A stretch of 64,000 nucleotides of DNA from Ideonella sp. MAG2. Its GTDB lineage: Bacteria; Pseudomonadota; Gammaproteobacteria; Burkholderiales; Burkholderiaceae_C. Position 1 is the first letter of the stretch. The number at the start of each line of letters is the position of its first letter. Below, one piece after another: positions 31,608 to 41,216 of this stretch. The notes below the pieces were generated by a model. It was not told where the DNA came from. It did not search any database and saw only the letters and a list, made by a program, of their open reading frames with translations. The position numbers and the translations under genes are program-made. The stretch lies in assembly GCA_004359425.1 (NCBI GenBank), contig PTEU01000002.1, positions 1,328,402 to 1,392,401 on the forward strand, written 5' to 3'.

Positions 31608-33953
31608 ATGCCCTCTTTCTTTAACCCGATTTCTCTACGCCCCATTCCTGCTCTTGTGGCGCTGGCGTGCGCGGTCCAGGCTTTGCCTGCCTTGGCGGCC
31701 GAGCCCTTTCAGATCAGGGACATCCGTATTGAAGGTTTGCAACGGGGGGACCCGGGTAGCGTGTTTGGCGCTCTGCCTTTTCGTGTGGGCGATACCTATA
31801 CCGATGACAAAGGTGCGGCTGCTCTGCGGGCGCTTTTTGCAACGGGCTTGTTCAAAGATGTTCGTCTCGACATCGATGGCAAGGTTGTCGTCGTGGTGGT
31901 GGACGAGCGCTCTATCGTGGCGTCGGTCAATTTTGTTGGCTTGCGTGAGTTCGACAAAGAGCAGTTGACCAAAGCCCTGAAAGAAAACGGCGTGGGCGAG
32001 GGCCTGCCGTTTGACAAGGCGGTAGTAGACCGCGCCGAGCAAGAGATCAAGCGCCAGTACCTCTCAAAGAGCTTGTATGGCGCTGAGGTCGTGACGACGG
32101 CGACGCCCATCGAGCGTAATCGAGTGGATGTGACCTTCACAGTGGTTGAAGGCGATGTGGCCAAGATCAAAGAGATTCGCATCCTTGGCACCAAAGCCGT
32201 CTCCGAGTCGACGCTGCTCAGCGAGCTGGACCTGACGGTTGGGGGCTGGCTGACTTGGTATACCAAGACCGACCGCTATGCACGCTCCAAGCTCAATGCC
32301 GACCTAGAGAAGCTGCGTTCCTTCTACCTCAATCGGGGCTATTTGGAGTTCGATGTCAAATCAACCCAAGTCACCATCTCGCCCGACAAGCAAGACATCA
32401 GCATCACCATCACCGTTGATGAAGGTCAGCCTTATGTGGTGACCTCGGTGCGTTTGGAAGGCGATTACCTTGGGCGCGAGCAAGACTTCCGGCAACGGGT
32501 GTTGGTGCAACCAGGGCAAGCCTATCGTGGCGATGATGTGACGGCCACTCAGCGTTCGTTCACAGACCATTACGGCACCTACGGCTACGCTTTTGCACGG
32601 GTCGAACCTCGCACCGAGATTGATCGCAAGACGGGCCAAGTGGCCGTGGTCTTGCAGGGCGTGCCAGGCCAACGTGTGAATGTGCGGCGAATCAGTGTGT
32701 CGGGCAACACCACCACCCGCGACGAAGTCATCCGCCGTGAGTTCCGCCAACTTGAATCGTCATGGTATGACGGAGCCAAGATCAAACTCTCGCGTGATCG
32801 CGTGGAGCGCTTGGGCTTCTTCAACGAGGTCACCGTCGACACCAATGAAGTCCCAGGTGCACCCGACCAAGTCGACTTGGCCATCAATGTGACAGAAAAA
32901 CCAACGGGCAGCTTGCTGTTGGCGGCGGGCTATTCTCAGACTGACAAGCTGACCATCAGCGTCTCGGTTCAAAAGGAGAATATTTTCGGCTCAGGCAACC
33001 GCCTGGGGGTGGATGTGAATACCGGCAAGACCAGCCGCAATTTGGTCATCAGCACCACCGATCCGTACTTCACGGATGACGGGGTATCGCGCACGTTGGA
33101 CCTGTATTACAAGACATCCCGCCCTTTAAACAGTCTGTCAGAGGAATTCCAGCTGGCCACGGCGGGTACGGCCATTCGCTTTGGCGTGCCGTTCACGGAG
33201 TACGACACGGTCTTCATGGGTATTGGGGCTGAACAGAACATCATCGGTACTGCGGCAGGCCTGCCTCAGAGCTATGTCCTGCACCGTTTCTTGTACGGTA
33301 GTCACAGTTTGTCTATTCCACTGACGGTCGGCTGGAGCCGTGACGAGCGCGACAACCCCCTCACGCCGACCCGTGGTGCCTATAAACGACTGAACTTGGA
33401 CATGAGCTTGCTGGGCGACTTGCGCTATGCACGCCTGAATGCTCAGTACCAACAGTACATTGGTCTGCCGTGGAAATTGACCTTAGGTTTGAATGGCGAG
33501 GTGGGCCTTGGTTACGGCATCATGGGCCGTCGCTACCCGACGTTTAAGAATTTCACGGGCGGTGGTTTGGGCTCGGTGCGCGTCTTTGAGCAAGGCTCGT
33601 TCGGTGGGGTGGACATCACGGGTGCCTATGACGGTGGTTCGCGGAAATTGAACCTGAATGCCGAGCTCTATGTGCCTGTGCCGGGCAGTGGCAACGACAA
33701 GTCCTTGCGTATTTTTGGCTTTGCCGATGCGGGCAATGTGTGGCGCACCCAGAACAATCTGGGTGAGCAAACTCAAAACAGCGAGGAGCGCGGCCAAACC
33801 AATTCTTTGAGCGATATCCGAGCGTCCGCGGGTATCGGCCTGAGCTGGATTTCCCCGGTCGGCCCCTTGAAACTCAGCTACGGCACGCCCCTACGGTCGT
33901 TCAAGGGCGATAAAATTCAACGCTTCCAGTTTCAAATCGGATCGGCATTCTGA
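31608..33953 (+). CDS. bamA: BamA outer-membrane protein assembly factor
   Basis: Central Omp85 barrel of the BAM complex. A signal peptide ending near LPALAAEPF is followed by five POTRA domains (first at FQIRDIRIEGLQRGDPGSVF) and a 16-stranded barrel. The VRGF-type loop motif is seen as the region GGGLGSVRVFEQGSFG, and the C-terminus ends in an aromatic (GSAF) as expected for outer-membrane barrels. ATG at 31608 rather than GTG at 31605. About 781 residues, complete. The skp gene starts two bases after its stop. Confidence 0.95.
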   Translation: MPSFFNPISLRPIPALVALACAVQALPALAAEPFQIRDIRIEGLQRGDPGSVFGALPFRVGDTYTDDKGAAALRALFATGLFKDVRLDIDGKVVVVVVDERSIVASVNFVGLREFDKEQLTKALKENGVGEGLPFDKAVVDRAEQEIKRQYLSKSLYGAEVVTTATPIERNRVDVTFTVVEGDVAKIKEIRILGTKAVSESTLLSELDLTVGGWLTWYTKTDRYARSKLNADLEKLRSFYLNRGYLEFDVKSTQVTISPDKQDISITITVDEGQPYVVTSVRLEGDYLGREQDFRQRVLVQPGQAYRGDDVTATQRSFTDHYGTYGYAFARVEPRTEIDRKTGQVAVVLQGVPGQRVNVRRISVSGNTTTRDEVIRREFRQLESSWYDGAKIKLSRDRVERLGFFNEVTVDTNEVPGAPDQVDLAINVTEKPTGSLLLAAGYSQTDKLTISVSVQKENIFGSGNRLGVDVNTGKTSRNLVISTTDPYFTDDGVSRTLDLYYKTSRPLNSLSEEFQLATAGTAIRFGVPFTEYDTVFMGIGAEQNIIGTAAGLPQSYVLHRFLYGSHSLSIPLTVGWSRDERDNPLTPTRGAYKRLNLDMSLLGDLRYARLNAQYQQYIGLPWKLTLGLNGEVGLGYGIMGRRYPTFKNFTGGGLGSVRVFEQGSFGGVDITGAYDGGSRKLNLNAELYVPVPGSGNDKSLRIFGFADAGNVWRTQNNLGEQTQNSEERGQTNSLSDIRASAGIGLSWISPVGPLKLSYGTPLRSFKGDKIQRFQFQIGSAF

Positions 33954-33955
33954 CG

Positions 33956-34471
33956 ATGAGCTCGCTTTTCAAAACTATCGCGCAGACCCTGGCCCTCTCA
34001 GCCGCTTTGTGCGCTGCGTCTCTGGCTGGCGCCCAAGAGCTGAAGATTGGCTATGTCAATGGCGAGCGCGTGCTGCGTGAAGCGGCACCTGCCAAAGCGG
34101 CTCAGGCCAAGCTCGAAGCTGAGTTCAGAAAGCGCGAAACTGAGCTGAATGACACCGGTACCCGATTGCGGCAGTCCATGGAGAAGCTCGAAAAAGAGGG
34201 CCCCACCATCTCCGAGACTGAGCGCACGCGCCGACAACGTGAATTGTCGGAGCAGGAGCGCGATTTCCAGCGTAAGCGTCGTGAGTTGCTCGAAGACCTG
34301 AATCAGCGCAAGAGCGAAGAGTTGGCCGCTGTGAGCGAGCGGGCCAGCAAGGTCATCAAGCAGATTTTTGAGCAAGAGAAGTACGACCTGATCATCACTG
34401 AGGCCGCGTTTTTCAGCCCCCGCGTGGACATCACCAAGCGGGTGATCGACGCCCTCAACGCAGGCAAGTGA
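33956..34471 (+). CDS. skp: Skp/OmpH periplasmic chaperone
   Basis: Trimeric jellyfish-like chaperone carrying unfolded outer-membrane proteins to BAM. Signal peptide ends at about SLAGA, and a long charged coiled-coil ([20 protein letters not shown] onwards) precedes the C-terminal strands IITEAAFF. 171 residues, complete. The TGA overlaps the GTG start of lpxD, indicating coupling with lipid A synthesis. Confidence 0.92.
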   Translation: MSSLFKTIAQTLALSAALCAASLAGAQELKIGYVNGERVLREAAPAKAAQAKLEAEFRKRETELNDTGTRLRQSMEKLEKEGPTISETERTRRQRELSEQERDFQRKRRELLEDLNQRKSEELAAVSERASKVIKQIFEQEKYDLIITEAAFFSPRVDITKRVIDALNAGK

Positions 34472-35526
34472 GCGGTCTCGCAGATGCTCTTGTGCCTGCA
34501 GAGGCTTCAGTCGCCGAGATAGCCACCGCCCTTGGCGGGGAGGTGTTGGGCGATCCGGCTCTGCGCCTAGAGCGCATCGCCTCACTGCAGAGTGCAGATG
34601 CTCACAGCATCAGCTTTTTGGCGCACAACAAATTTCTCCCCCAGCTCCAGGCCAGTGCTGCGGGCTGCGTTATTTTGCGGCCGGAGCACCGTGATTTGGC
34701 GGCTGCGCGTTTGGCCGCCATCCTCACGCCCGACCCTTATCTTTTTTATGCGCGACTGACCCAGTGGTGGGTTCAGCGCCAGCGTGCCCAGCAGGCTCCT
34801 GGCGTGCATCCGTCAGCGCACATTGGTCAGGGTGTTCACCTGCACCCGTCCGCACGGGTGGGTGCCTTTGCCGTTATCGACGATGGAGCACGCATTGGGG
34901 CTGGCGTGGTGGTGGGTCCGCACTGTGTGGTGGGGCCCCATGCTGTATTGGGCGAGCACACCCGTTTGGCGGCACGGGTGAGCTTTGGTGAGCACTGCCG
35001 TATGGGCGCACGCGGCGTGATCCACAGCGGTGCAGTCATCGGGGCTGATGGCTTTGGCTTTGCGCCACAAGCGGGCACCTGGACGCGCATTGAACAACTG
35101 GGCGCGGTGCGCTTGGGCGACGATGTCGATATCGGTGCCAACACCTGTGTCGATCGCGGTGCCTTGGACGACACCGTGCTGGAAGACGGCGTCAAGCTCG
35201 ACAACCTGATTCAGATTGCCCACAACGTCCATATCGGTGAGCACACGGCCATGGCCGGTTGTGTGGGCGTAGCGGGCAGCGCGCGAATTGGCAAGCACTG
35301 CACCTTCGGCGGGGCTGCCATGATCCTGGGCCATCTGGAGATCGGCGACCATGTGCACATTTCGGCGGCCAGCGTGGTGATGAGCTCCATCACCAAGCCT
35401 GGGCAGTACAGCGGTGTCTTCCCAATCGACGACAATGGTGCTTGGGAGAAGAACGCGGCCACACTGCGCCACCTGCACACGCTACGGGCTCGCCTGCGTG
35501 CCTTAGAAAAGAAATTCGCATCATGA
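34468..35526 (+). CDS. lpxD: LpxD UDP-3-O-acylglucosamine N-acyltransferase
   Basis: Third step of lipid A synthesis. An N-terminal uridine-binding domain ([20 protein letters not shown]) precedes a left-handed beta-helix of hexapeptide repeats ([20 protein letters not shown]). The catalytic histidine is expected in [19 protein letters not shown]. Start GTG at 34468 overlaps skp by four bases. 352 residues, complete; stop overlaps fabZ (ATGA). Confidence 0.95.
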   Translation: MSGLADALVPAEASVAEIATALGGEVLGDPALRLERIASLQSADAHSISFLAHNKFLPQLQASAAGCVILRPEHRDLAAARLAAILTPDPYLFYARLTQWWVQRQRAQQAPGVHPSAHIGQGVHLHPSARVGAFAVIDDGARIGAGVVVGPHCVVGPHAVLGEHTRLAARVSFGEHCRMGARGVIHSGAVIGADGFGFAPQAGTWTRIEQLGAVRLGDDVDIGANTCVDRGALDDTVLEDGVKLDNLIQIAHNVHIGEHTAMAGCVGVAGSARIGKHCTFGGAAMILGHLEIGDHVHISAASVVMSSITKPGQYSGVFPIDDNGAWEKNAATLRHLHTLRARLRALEKKFAS

Positions 35527-35966
35527 TCATGGACATTCATCAGATTCTCAAACGCCTTCCGCATCGTTACCCCATGCTGTTGGTCGACCGTGTGCGCGAG
35601 CTTGAAAAAAACGTCCGCATCCTGACGATCAAGAACGTCACGATCAACGAGCCCTACTTCAACGGGCATTTCCCGCATCGCCCCGTCATGCCGGGCGTGT
35701 TGATCCTCGAAGCCATGGCCCAGTCGGCCGCATTGCTGTCTTTTGCCTCGGCGGAATTGGACCCAGGCGACGACACCGTGGTGTACTTTGCCGGCATCGA
35801 CTCAGCGCGTTTCAAGCGCCCGGTGGAGCCGGGTGATCAACTGCTGATCGAAGCCAGCATCGATCGCGTCAAGGGCGGCATCTACAAGTACAAAGCCCAA
35901 GCCACGGTGGACGGCGAGGTCGCGGCTTCGGCCGAGCTGATGTGCACTATGCGCAAGATCGCCTGA
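35523..35966 (+). CDS. fabZ: FabZ 3-hydroxyacyl-ACP dehydratase
   Basis: Hot-dog fold dehydratase of fatty acid synthesis. The catalytic histidine is in [14 protein letters not shown] and the glutamate in [10 protein letters not shown]. 147 residues, complete. ATG at 35523 overlaps the lpxD stop; a second ATG at 35529 is also possible. It is located between lpxD and lpxA as usual. Confidence 0.96.
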   Translation: MIMDIHQILKRLPHRYPMLLVDRVRELEKNVRILTIKNVTINEPYFNGHFPHRPVMPGVLILEAMAQSAALLSFASAELDPGDDTVVYFAGIDSARFKRPVEPGDQLLIEASIDRVKGGIYKYKAQATVDGEVAASAELMCTMRKIA

Positions 35967-35988
35967 CCCAACGCTGCTGAGCTTGCCC

Positions 35989-37173
35989 ATGGCACTGATT
36001 CACCCGACGGCTGTTGTAGATGCCGCTGCTGAGTTGGACAGCTCGGTGCGCGTGGGCCCGTATGCCGTGATTGGCCCCCATGTGCGCATAGGCGCAGGCT
36101 CGGAGATTGGCCCGCATTGCGTGGTCGAGGGCCGAACCACTATTGGCCAGCACAACCGGTTTTTCCAGTTCAGCTCCATCGGGGCCGTCCCGCAAGACAT
36201 GAGCTATGGCGGCGAGCCCACCGAGCTGGTGATTGGCGACCACAACACCGTCCGCGAGTTCTGTACCCTGAACCTGGGCACGCTCAAGGAAGAGGGCGTC
36301 ACGCGCATCGGCTCGCACAACTGGATCATGGCCTATGTGCACGTGGCCCATGATGTGCGCATTGGCGACCGCACGGTGCTGGCCAATGGAGCCACGCTCG
36401 CCGGCCATGTGCATGTGGGCGATTGGGCTACGGTGGGCGGCCTCACTGGTGTTCATCAGTTCGTCCACATCGGTGCGCACGCCATGATTGGCTTCCAAGG
36501 CCATGTGGCGCAGGACGTTCCTCCGTTCATGACGGTGGACGGCAACCCTTTGCAAGCGCGCGCCGTCAACATGACGGGCTTGAAGCGCCGCGGCTTTAGC
36601 GACGAGCGCACCGCCGTCATCCGCCGCATGCACAAGCTGCTGTATCGCTCTTCATTGCCGCTGGCGGAGGCCATGGAGGCGATCGCCGCACTCAAAGGCA
36701 GCGAGCCCAGTGCCGACGGCGACATTGCCGTGATGCTGGATTTTCTGGCGGGTGCCAAGCGCGACAGCCGCTTGCCGCTGATGCTGGTCGATGGCCGCTC
36801 ACACGAGGTGCTGGCCGCTTGCGATGTGACGCTGATTGCCAGTGGCACCGCCACGCTGGAGGCCGCGCTCTATAAGCGGCCCATGGTCATCGTGTATCGC
36901 CTGGGCTGGCTCAACTGGCAGCTCATGCGCCGCATGGCCTATCAGCCTTGGTTTGGCCTGCCCAATATCTTGCTCAAAGACTTTGTGGTGCCCGAGTTCA
37001 TTCAAGACGCCGCCGAGCCTGAGGCCATTGCGCAAGCGGGCTTGGCTTGGCTGGACGACGCACCTCGGCAAGAGCGTTTGCAGCGACAATTCACAGACCT
37101 TCACCTCAGCCTGCGGCAAGACACTGCGGCCCGCTCCAGCGATGCCCTCGCGACGCTCCTCCAAAACGCCTGA
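35989..37173 (+). CDS. In-frame LpxA-LpxB fusion (apparent)
   Basis: Residues 1 to about 258 are LpxA, UDP-GlcNAc acyltransferase: hexapeptide repeats, the catalytic His region [13 protein letters not shown] and [18 protein letters not shown], down to [10 protein letters not shown]. The remaining ~136 residues are the end of LpxB, lipid A disaccharide synthase: [33 protein letters not shown] and [16 protein letters not shown]. LpxA lacks only a few terminal residues; LpxB lacks about 220-250 N-terminal residues, so about 0.7 kb seems missing at the join near 36765. Start ATG at 35989 (TTG at 35983 in frame). LpxB is essential in most Gram-negatives. A natural fusion would keep both enzymes whole; here one is cut in half. 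Confidence 0.88.
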   Translation: MALIHPTAVVDAAAELDSSVRVGPYAVIGPHVRIGAGSEIGPHCVVEGRTTIGQHNRFFQFSSIGAVPQDMSYGGEPTELVIGDHNTVREFCTLNLGTLKEEGVTRIGSHNWIMAYVHVAHDVRIGDRTVLANGATLAGHVHVGDWATVGGLTGVHQFVHIGAHAMIGFQGHVAQDVPPFMTVDGNPLQARAVNMTGLKRRGFSDERTAVIRRMHKLLYRSSLPLAEAMEAIAALKGSEPSADGDIAVMLDFLAGAKRDSRLPLMLVDGRSHEVLAACDVTLIASGTATLEAALYKRPMVIVYRLGWLNWQLMRRMAYQPWFGLPNILLKDFVVPEFIQDAAEPEAIAQAGLAWLDDAPRQERLQRQFTDLHLSLRQDTAARSSDALATLLQNA

Positions 37174-37780
37174 GCAGCTCACGCTGCACTTCCCCACCTC
37201 GGGTCTACTGGCCGGTGTGGACGAGGCTGGCCGCGGCCCCCTGGCCGGGTCGGTGGTGGCTGCGGCGGTCATCTTGGATGACTTGCAACCCATCAAGGGC
37301 CTCAAAGACTCCAAGGTGTTGACTGAGCGCAAGCGCGACGCCCTTTTCGACGAGATCCGTGCCAAGGCCCTGTGCTTCTGCATCGCCGAGGCCTCGGTCG
37401 AAGAGATCGACCGCCTGAACATCTTGCACGCCACGATGTTGGCCATGAAGCGCGCTGTGGAAGGCCTGCGCCTGCCGCCGGCCAAAGTGCTGGTAGATGG
37501 CAATCGGCTGCCGGTGCTCAAGATCCCGGCCGAGGCCATCGTGAAGGGAGACGCCAAAGTGCAGGCCATTTCGGCAGCGTCCATCTTGGCCAAGGTGCAC
37601 CGAGACCGGCTCTGCCTGGACATGCACGCCCAGTGGCCGCACTACGGCTTTGCCACGCACAAAGGCTATCCCACCGCCCTGCACCTGCAGGCCTTGCAGG
37701 AACATGGTGCATCGCCCGTCCACCGCCAGAGTTTTGGCCCGGTGCGCCAGGCTTTGGCCTCAAAGGCCGCTGCCGCATGA
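37142..37780 (+). CDS. rnhB: Ribonuclease HII
   Basis: Removes RNA primers and single ribonucleotides from DNA. The catalytic [10 protein letters not shown] is at the N-terminus; further acidic residues lie in the LKDSK and later ILHATM regions. ATG at 37142 gives 212 residues and overlaps the end of lpxB by 32 bases. Longer in-frame readings back to 36836 overlap lpxB and are not real. The stop overlaps the downstream methyltransferase ATG. Confidence 0.94.
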   Translation: MPSRRSSKTPEQLTLHFPTSGLLAGVDEAGRGPLAGSVVAAAVILDDLQPIKGLKDSKVLTERKRDALFDEIRAKALCFCIAEASVEEIDRLNILHATMLAMKRAVEGLRLPPAKVLVDGNRLPVLKIPAEAIVKGDAKVQAISAASILAKVHRDRLCLDMHAQWPHYGFATHKGYPTALHLQALQEHGASPVHRQSFGPVRQALASKAAAA

Positions 37781-38553
37781 CCACCTCCACTGAGCGCATC
37801 ACCTCCAAAGACAACCCCTTGCTGGTGCGCATTCGCAAGCTGGGGGCAGACTCAGGCGCCTATCGCAAGCAAGGGCTGGTGTGGCTGGAGGGCGACCACC
37901 TCATCAGCGCTGCACTGCAGCGGGGCGTGGCGCTCTCAGAATTGGTGGTGGCCGAGTCGGCCTGGGCACAGCGTGCAGACTGGCGCCGCTGGGCCACTGA
38001 AGTGCGGCGAGTGGTCGAGGTGCCGGATGCGCTGTTCGCGGGCCTCAGCACCTTGGACACCCCGGGCCGCATTGGCGCCCTGATGTCCTTGCCAACGGCC
38101 CCAACGCTGGCGCCGCAGGCCTTCACGGTGGTGCTCGACCGCCTGCAAGACGCCGGCAATGTGGGCAGCATTCTGCGCAGCGCAGCGGCTTTTGGCGTGC
38201 GCCAGGTGTTGGCCCTCAAAGGCACGGCGGCGCTCTGGTCGCCCAAGGTGGTGCGCGCTGGCATGGGCGCGCACTTTGCGATGCACCTCATCGAAGGCTT
38301 GGCCCTGGACGACCTGGCCGCTCTGCAAGTGCCTATGCTCGCGACCAGCTCTCACCAGGGCTTGGTGTTGGGCCAAGCCGCATTGCCGTGGCCTTGCGCT
38401 TGGGTCATGGGCCATGAAGGCCAGGGCGTCAGCGACGCCCTCATGGCCCGCTGCGCGCATACCGTGCGCATCCCCCAACCGGGTGGTGAAGAGTCACTCA
38501 ATGTGGCGGCTGCTGCGGCGATTTGCCTCTACAGCACGCAGGCCCCTGCGTAG
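37777..38553 (+). CDS. SpoU/TrmH-family RNA 2'-O-methyltransferase
   Basis: SPOUT-class methyltransferase acting on tRNA or rRNA ribose. Motif 1 is [20 protein letters not shown], motif 2 is the MGHEGQGVS stretch, and motif 3 is [16 protein letters not shown]; together they form the trefoil knot for S-adenosylmethionine. An N-terminal substrate-binding region ([13 protein letters not shown]) resembles RlmB-like members. 258 residues, start ATG at 37777, overlapping rnhB by four bases. Target RNA unknown. Confidence 0.88.
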   Translation: MTTSTERITSKDNPLLVRIRKLGADSGAYRKQGLVWLEGDHLISAALQRGVALSELVVAESAWAQRADWRRWATEVRRVVEVPDALFAGLSTLDTPGRIGALMSLPTAPTLAPQAFTVVLDRLQDAGNVGSILRSAAAFGVRQVLALKGTAALWSPKVVRAGMGAHFAMHLIEGLALDDLAALQVPMLATSSHQGLVLGQAALPWPCAWVMGHEGQGVSDALMARCAHTVRIPQPGGEESLNVAAAAAICLYSTQAPA

Positions 38554-38587
38554 TGCTGGGTGTCTTGCGGGGGCCGCTCGGCGCGCC

Positions 38588-39646
38588 TCACGGCCGCCGC
38601 TCTCCAGTCTGCAAAGCCCTGGCAATCCGATGCCGTGACACCGTGGGCTTGGGCACCTTGCCCTTGACCTGTTCAAACCACGCTCGCACGTCCAAGTCTC
38701 GGCGCAGCAGTTCCTCGGCCAAGGCCTTGAGGGATTTGGGCGGTGCCGCCTCATCGACAAAGTGAAAGCCGGTTTGGCCGGTTTCTTGGACGATGGCTTC
38801 AATGCGGTCCGCCAGCACCTCGGCGCTGGCGGCGTCATAGCGCGAGATGTAGTCCAGGCTCACGTCGCAGAAGCTGCACTTCTTCCAGTAGCAGCCGTGG
38901 GCTACGGTGAGCTTGTTCCAGCGCCCATCGCTCCACAGCCGGTTCATGGGGTTGAGCATGTCCAGCAGCGAGAGATAGCGGTTCAGCGGCAGGCCGTCCC
39001 AGGTGGGCGTCCCCACGTCGCTGAAGGCAATGTCGGCCTCGGGGAACTGGATCAGGCGCACCGCGCCCGCTTCGCGCACAAAGGTGCGCACCAAGCGCTC
39101 GCGCGAGCGCTTGCCTTGCAGGTGGGCGATCAGGGCCAGCAGCGGGCGCTCGCCGGCGTCTAAGGTAACGTAGTCGACAAAGTCGAACAGGCGTGGTTCG
39201 GCCAACTCACGCAACTCGGTGTTCACAAAGCCGCCGCCCAGGGCAATGGCCACGCTGGGGTGGTGGGCCTTGATGGTTTGCGCCATGCGCAGGGCGGCAT
39301 AGAGCGCGCCAGGAAAAGGCACGGAGAGCAAGACCAACTGGGGCTGATGCTGGGCCATCGCGTCCAGATGCTCAGCAGCTTCGCGCACTTGGTCCAGGCC
39401 TTCAGGGCTGAGCAGGGCCAGCACCAGGGCCAGGGCCAGGTCTTCTTGAACCGCATCGACGCCTTGGCTGCGCAGGAAGCCGGTCAGGTAGGCGGTCGAA
39501 GGGTAGGGCGTGTTGAGCTGCGTCATCGGCGGGATGACGGACAACACCTTGAAGGCCGAGGTGCCTGCGGGCAGCGCGGCCACCGCAGGCTGGGAGTGTG
39601 GGGCAGAAGAGGAGGGCATGGATGGGCGCGATTGTCCCATCCTCAT
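38588..39646 (-). CDS. B12-binding radical SAM protein, shortened
   Basis: N-terminal B12-binding-like Rossmann domain (SVIPPMTQLNTPYPSTAYLT) is followed by a radical SAM domain with CxxxCxxC in CYWKKCSFCDVSLDYISRYD (about residue 260). Relatives are, as I recall, 600 or more residues; here there are 352. The radical SAM domain stops after EELLRR, and DLDVRAWFEQ plus PKPTVSRHRIARAL looks like the end of the same protein family. This suggests an in-frame internal loss of about 0.8 kb at about 38705. The substrate is unknown. It converges with the trmH gene and is followed, upstream on the same strand, by a Bug protein gene. Without reads, a naturally short protein cannot be excluded. Confidence 0.7.
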   Translation of the reverse strand: MRMGQSRPSMPSSSAPHSQPAVAALPAGTSAFKVLSVIPPMTQLNTPYPSTAYLTGFLRSQGVDAVQEDLALALVLALLSPEGLDQVREAAEHLDAMAQHQPQLVLLSVPFPGALYAALRMAQTIKAHHPSVAIALGGGFVNTELRELAEPRLFDFVDYVTLDAGERPLLALIAHLQGKRSRERLVRTFVREAGAVRLIQFPEADIAFSDVGTPTWDGLPLNRYLSLLDMLNPMNRLWSDGRWNKLTVAHGCYWKKCSFCDVSLDYISRYDAASAEVLADRIEAIVQETGQTGFHFVDEAAPPKSLKALAEELLRRDLDVRAWFEQVKGKVPKPTVSRHRIARALQTGERRP

Positions 39647-39652
39647 GTCCGC

Positions 39653-40639
39653 TTACTGTGGGCTAAAGCCGCTGCTCTTGATGATGCGCGCCCACGCGGC
39701 GGTGTAGTCGCGTTCGCGCTGGCCGAGTTGCTCTGGGCTCATATAGCCCGGGGTCAGGCCCATGGCCAGCATGCGGGCGCGCACCTCGCGCTTGTCCAAC
39801 ACCTTGGCCATGGCGGCAGAGAAGCTGTCGATGAAGGCCCGCGGCGTGCCAGTAGGGGCAAAGACACCGTAATACGGCACCTCTTCAAAGCCCTGTACGC
39901 CCAGCTCATGGAAGGTGGGTACGTCAGGCAACACACCTTGGCGCTTGATGCCACCAACCGCCACGACCTTGATCTTGCCGCTACGGTGGTTGTCAATGAA
40001 GTCAGGCACCGAGCCCACACCAGCGGCAATTTGGTTGCCCAGCATGTCGGCCATCATGGGGGCGCTGCCCCGGTAAGGCACGGGTACCAGATCGAGCGCG
40101 TGCTTTTGTCCCAGCGCCTTGACCAGGAATTCGGGGGTAGAGGCCGGGGCCGGTATGCCCACAGCGCCCTTGCCTTGGCCAGCACCACGCAGCCAGGCCA
40201 CATAGTCTTTGTAGTCTTTGACAGGGGTGCCGCCCGACACCGCCATGGCGGCCACAAAGCTGGCAAAGCCGACCACCGGCACAAAGTCCTTGGCGGGATC
40301 GTAGCCCGGCGTCTTGATCGTTTGGGGCAGGATGGAGATGCTGTGGTCGTGCGAGAGGAACAGCGTCAGACCGTCTGGGGTTGCTGCCTTCAGGGCTTGG
40401 GCCGCCAACTGCCCACCAGCCCCCACCTTGTTTTCCACCACGATGTTGGCCCCTAACTCGTTCTTCAGGTGCTCAGCCAGCACGCGGGCAATAGCGTCGG
40501 TACCACCGCCTGCTGGGAAGCCGACCAGAAGCTTGATGGTCTTGCCTGCCTGAGCCCAGGAGACACCGGTGGCAGCGCTGGTGGCCAGCGCCAAACTACC
40601 CACCACAAAGTGGCGGCGCGAAGGTTTCAACGGGGTCAT
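39653..40639 (-). CDS. Bug/TctC-family periplasmic substrate-binding protein
   Basis: Solute-binding protein of tripartite tricarboxylate-type transporters, hugely expanded in Burkholderiales. Signal: RRHFVVGSLALATSAATGVS with a twin arginine, cleaved near WAQA. The binding domain starts with TIKLLVGFPAGGGTDAIARV, the Bug signature. ATG at 40639 has an AAGGAG ribosome binding site seven bases upstream (minus strand), preferred over a longer reading to 40741. 328 residues, complete. No TctA/TctB membrane partners adjoin it, so it is an orphan binding protein. Ligand unknown. Confidence 0.93.
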   Translation of the reverse strand: MTPLKPSRRHFVVGSLALATSAATGVSWAQAGKTIKLLVGFPAGGGTDAIARVLAEHLKNELGANIVVENKVGAGGQLAAQALKAATPDGLTLFLSHDHSISILPQTIKTPGYDPAKDFVPVVGFASFVAAMAVSGGTPVKDYKDYVAWLRGAGQGKGAVGIPAPASTPEFLVKALGQKHALDLVPVPYRGSAPMMADMLGNQIAAGVGSVPDFIDNHRSGKIKVVAVGGIKRQGVLPDVPTFHELGVQGFEEVPYYGVFAPTGTPRAFIDSFSAAMAKVLDKREVRARMLAMGLTPGYMSPEQLGQRERDYTAAWARIIKSSGFSPQ

Positions 40640-40733
40640 CACATCTCCTTGGGTGTTGCTGGGCATAAGGTTCAAGGATAGTGGCAATTCGACCTTGTGG
40701 GCCGCCAAAGGCGGTGATGAGCTGAGTCCGATG

Positions 40734-40760
40734 GTGAACAAAGTATTGATATTTGTTCAC
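40734..40760. promoter_or_regulatory. 27-bp palindrome, likely operator of the RES/Xre operon
   Basis: GTGAACAAA and TTTGTTCAC form perfect nine-base arms around a nine-base AT-rich centre, ending 12 bases before the antitoxin ATG. It lies in the divergent region between the Bug protein gene and the toxin-antitoxin pair. Its position fits autorepression by the DUF2384/Xre antitoxin and may also affect the Bug gene. No Shine-Dalgarno is visible between the palindrome and the ATG, so the transcript may be nearly leaderless. Confidence 0.75.
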
Positions 40761-40772
40761 TATTGAATTAGT

Positions 40773-41216
40773 ATGGCATATCGCGTTTACCTGTCCGCCA
40801 CCGTGTCCCCTGCGCTCGCCCATACCCGCCCCACCGATGTGTTTGGCCCCGATGCCGCTGCCCAGGCACTGGCGGTCTTCTTTCGCATGGCCCAGGAGTG
40901 GGGCTTGCACCAAGCCCAGGAGCAGGTGTTGTTGGGCGTGGGGCGAACCACCTTGTTTGCCTGGAAGGCGGGGCGGGTGCGTGGCGGCTTGGATGCGGTG
41001 GTGTTGGAGCGACTCAGCTACCTGTTTCGCATCTACGCGGCGCTAGAGATTCTGTTGCCGGTGCCTGAGCGCGCACGCGCTTGGCTGCACAAACCCAACG
41101 CCGCCCCTTTGTTTGGTGGGCAAACGGCGCTGGCGCGCATGCTGGGTGGGCAAGTGGGTGATCTGCTGGTGGTGGCCCAGTACCTGGATGCCCAGCGTGG
41201 TGGGGATTTTGCGTGA
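40773..41216 (+). CDS. Xre/DUF2384 antitoxin of a RES-Xre pair
   Basis: MbcA/ParS/Xre antitoxin family. The N-terminal half is a helical HTH region (LLGVGRTTLFAWKAGRVRGG), and the C-terminal half is the DUF2384 toxin-binding region containing ARAWLHKPNAAPLFGGQTAL and a final VAQYLDAQRGG. 147 residues. ATG at 40773; the TGA overlaps the GTG of the toxin by four bases, as in most such operons. The antitoxin is expected to neutralise the RES toxin by direct binding and to repress the operon at the upstream palindrome. Confidence 0.9.
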   Translation: MAYRVYLSATVSPALAHTRPTDVFGPDAAAQALAVFFRMAQEWGLHQAQEQVLLGVGRTTLFAWKAGRVRGGLDAVVLERLSYLFRIYAALEILLPVPERARAWLHKPNAAPLFGGQTALARMLGGQVGDLLVVAQYLDAQRGGDFA

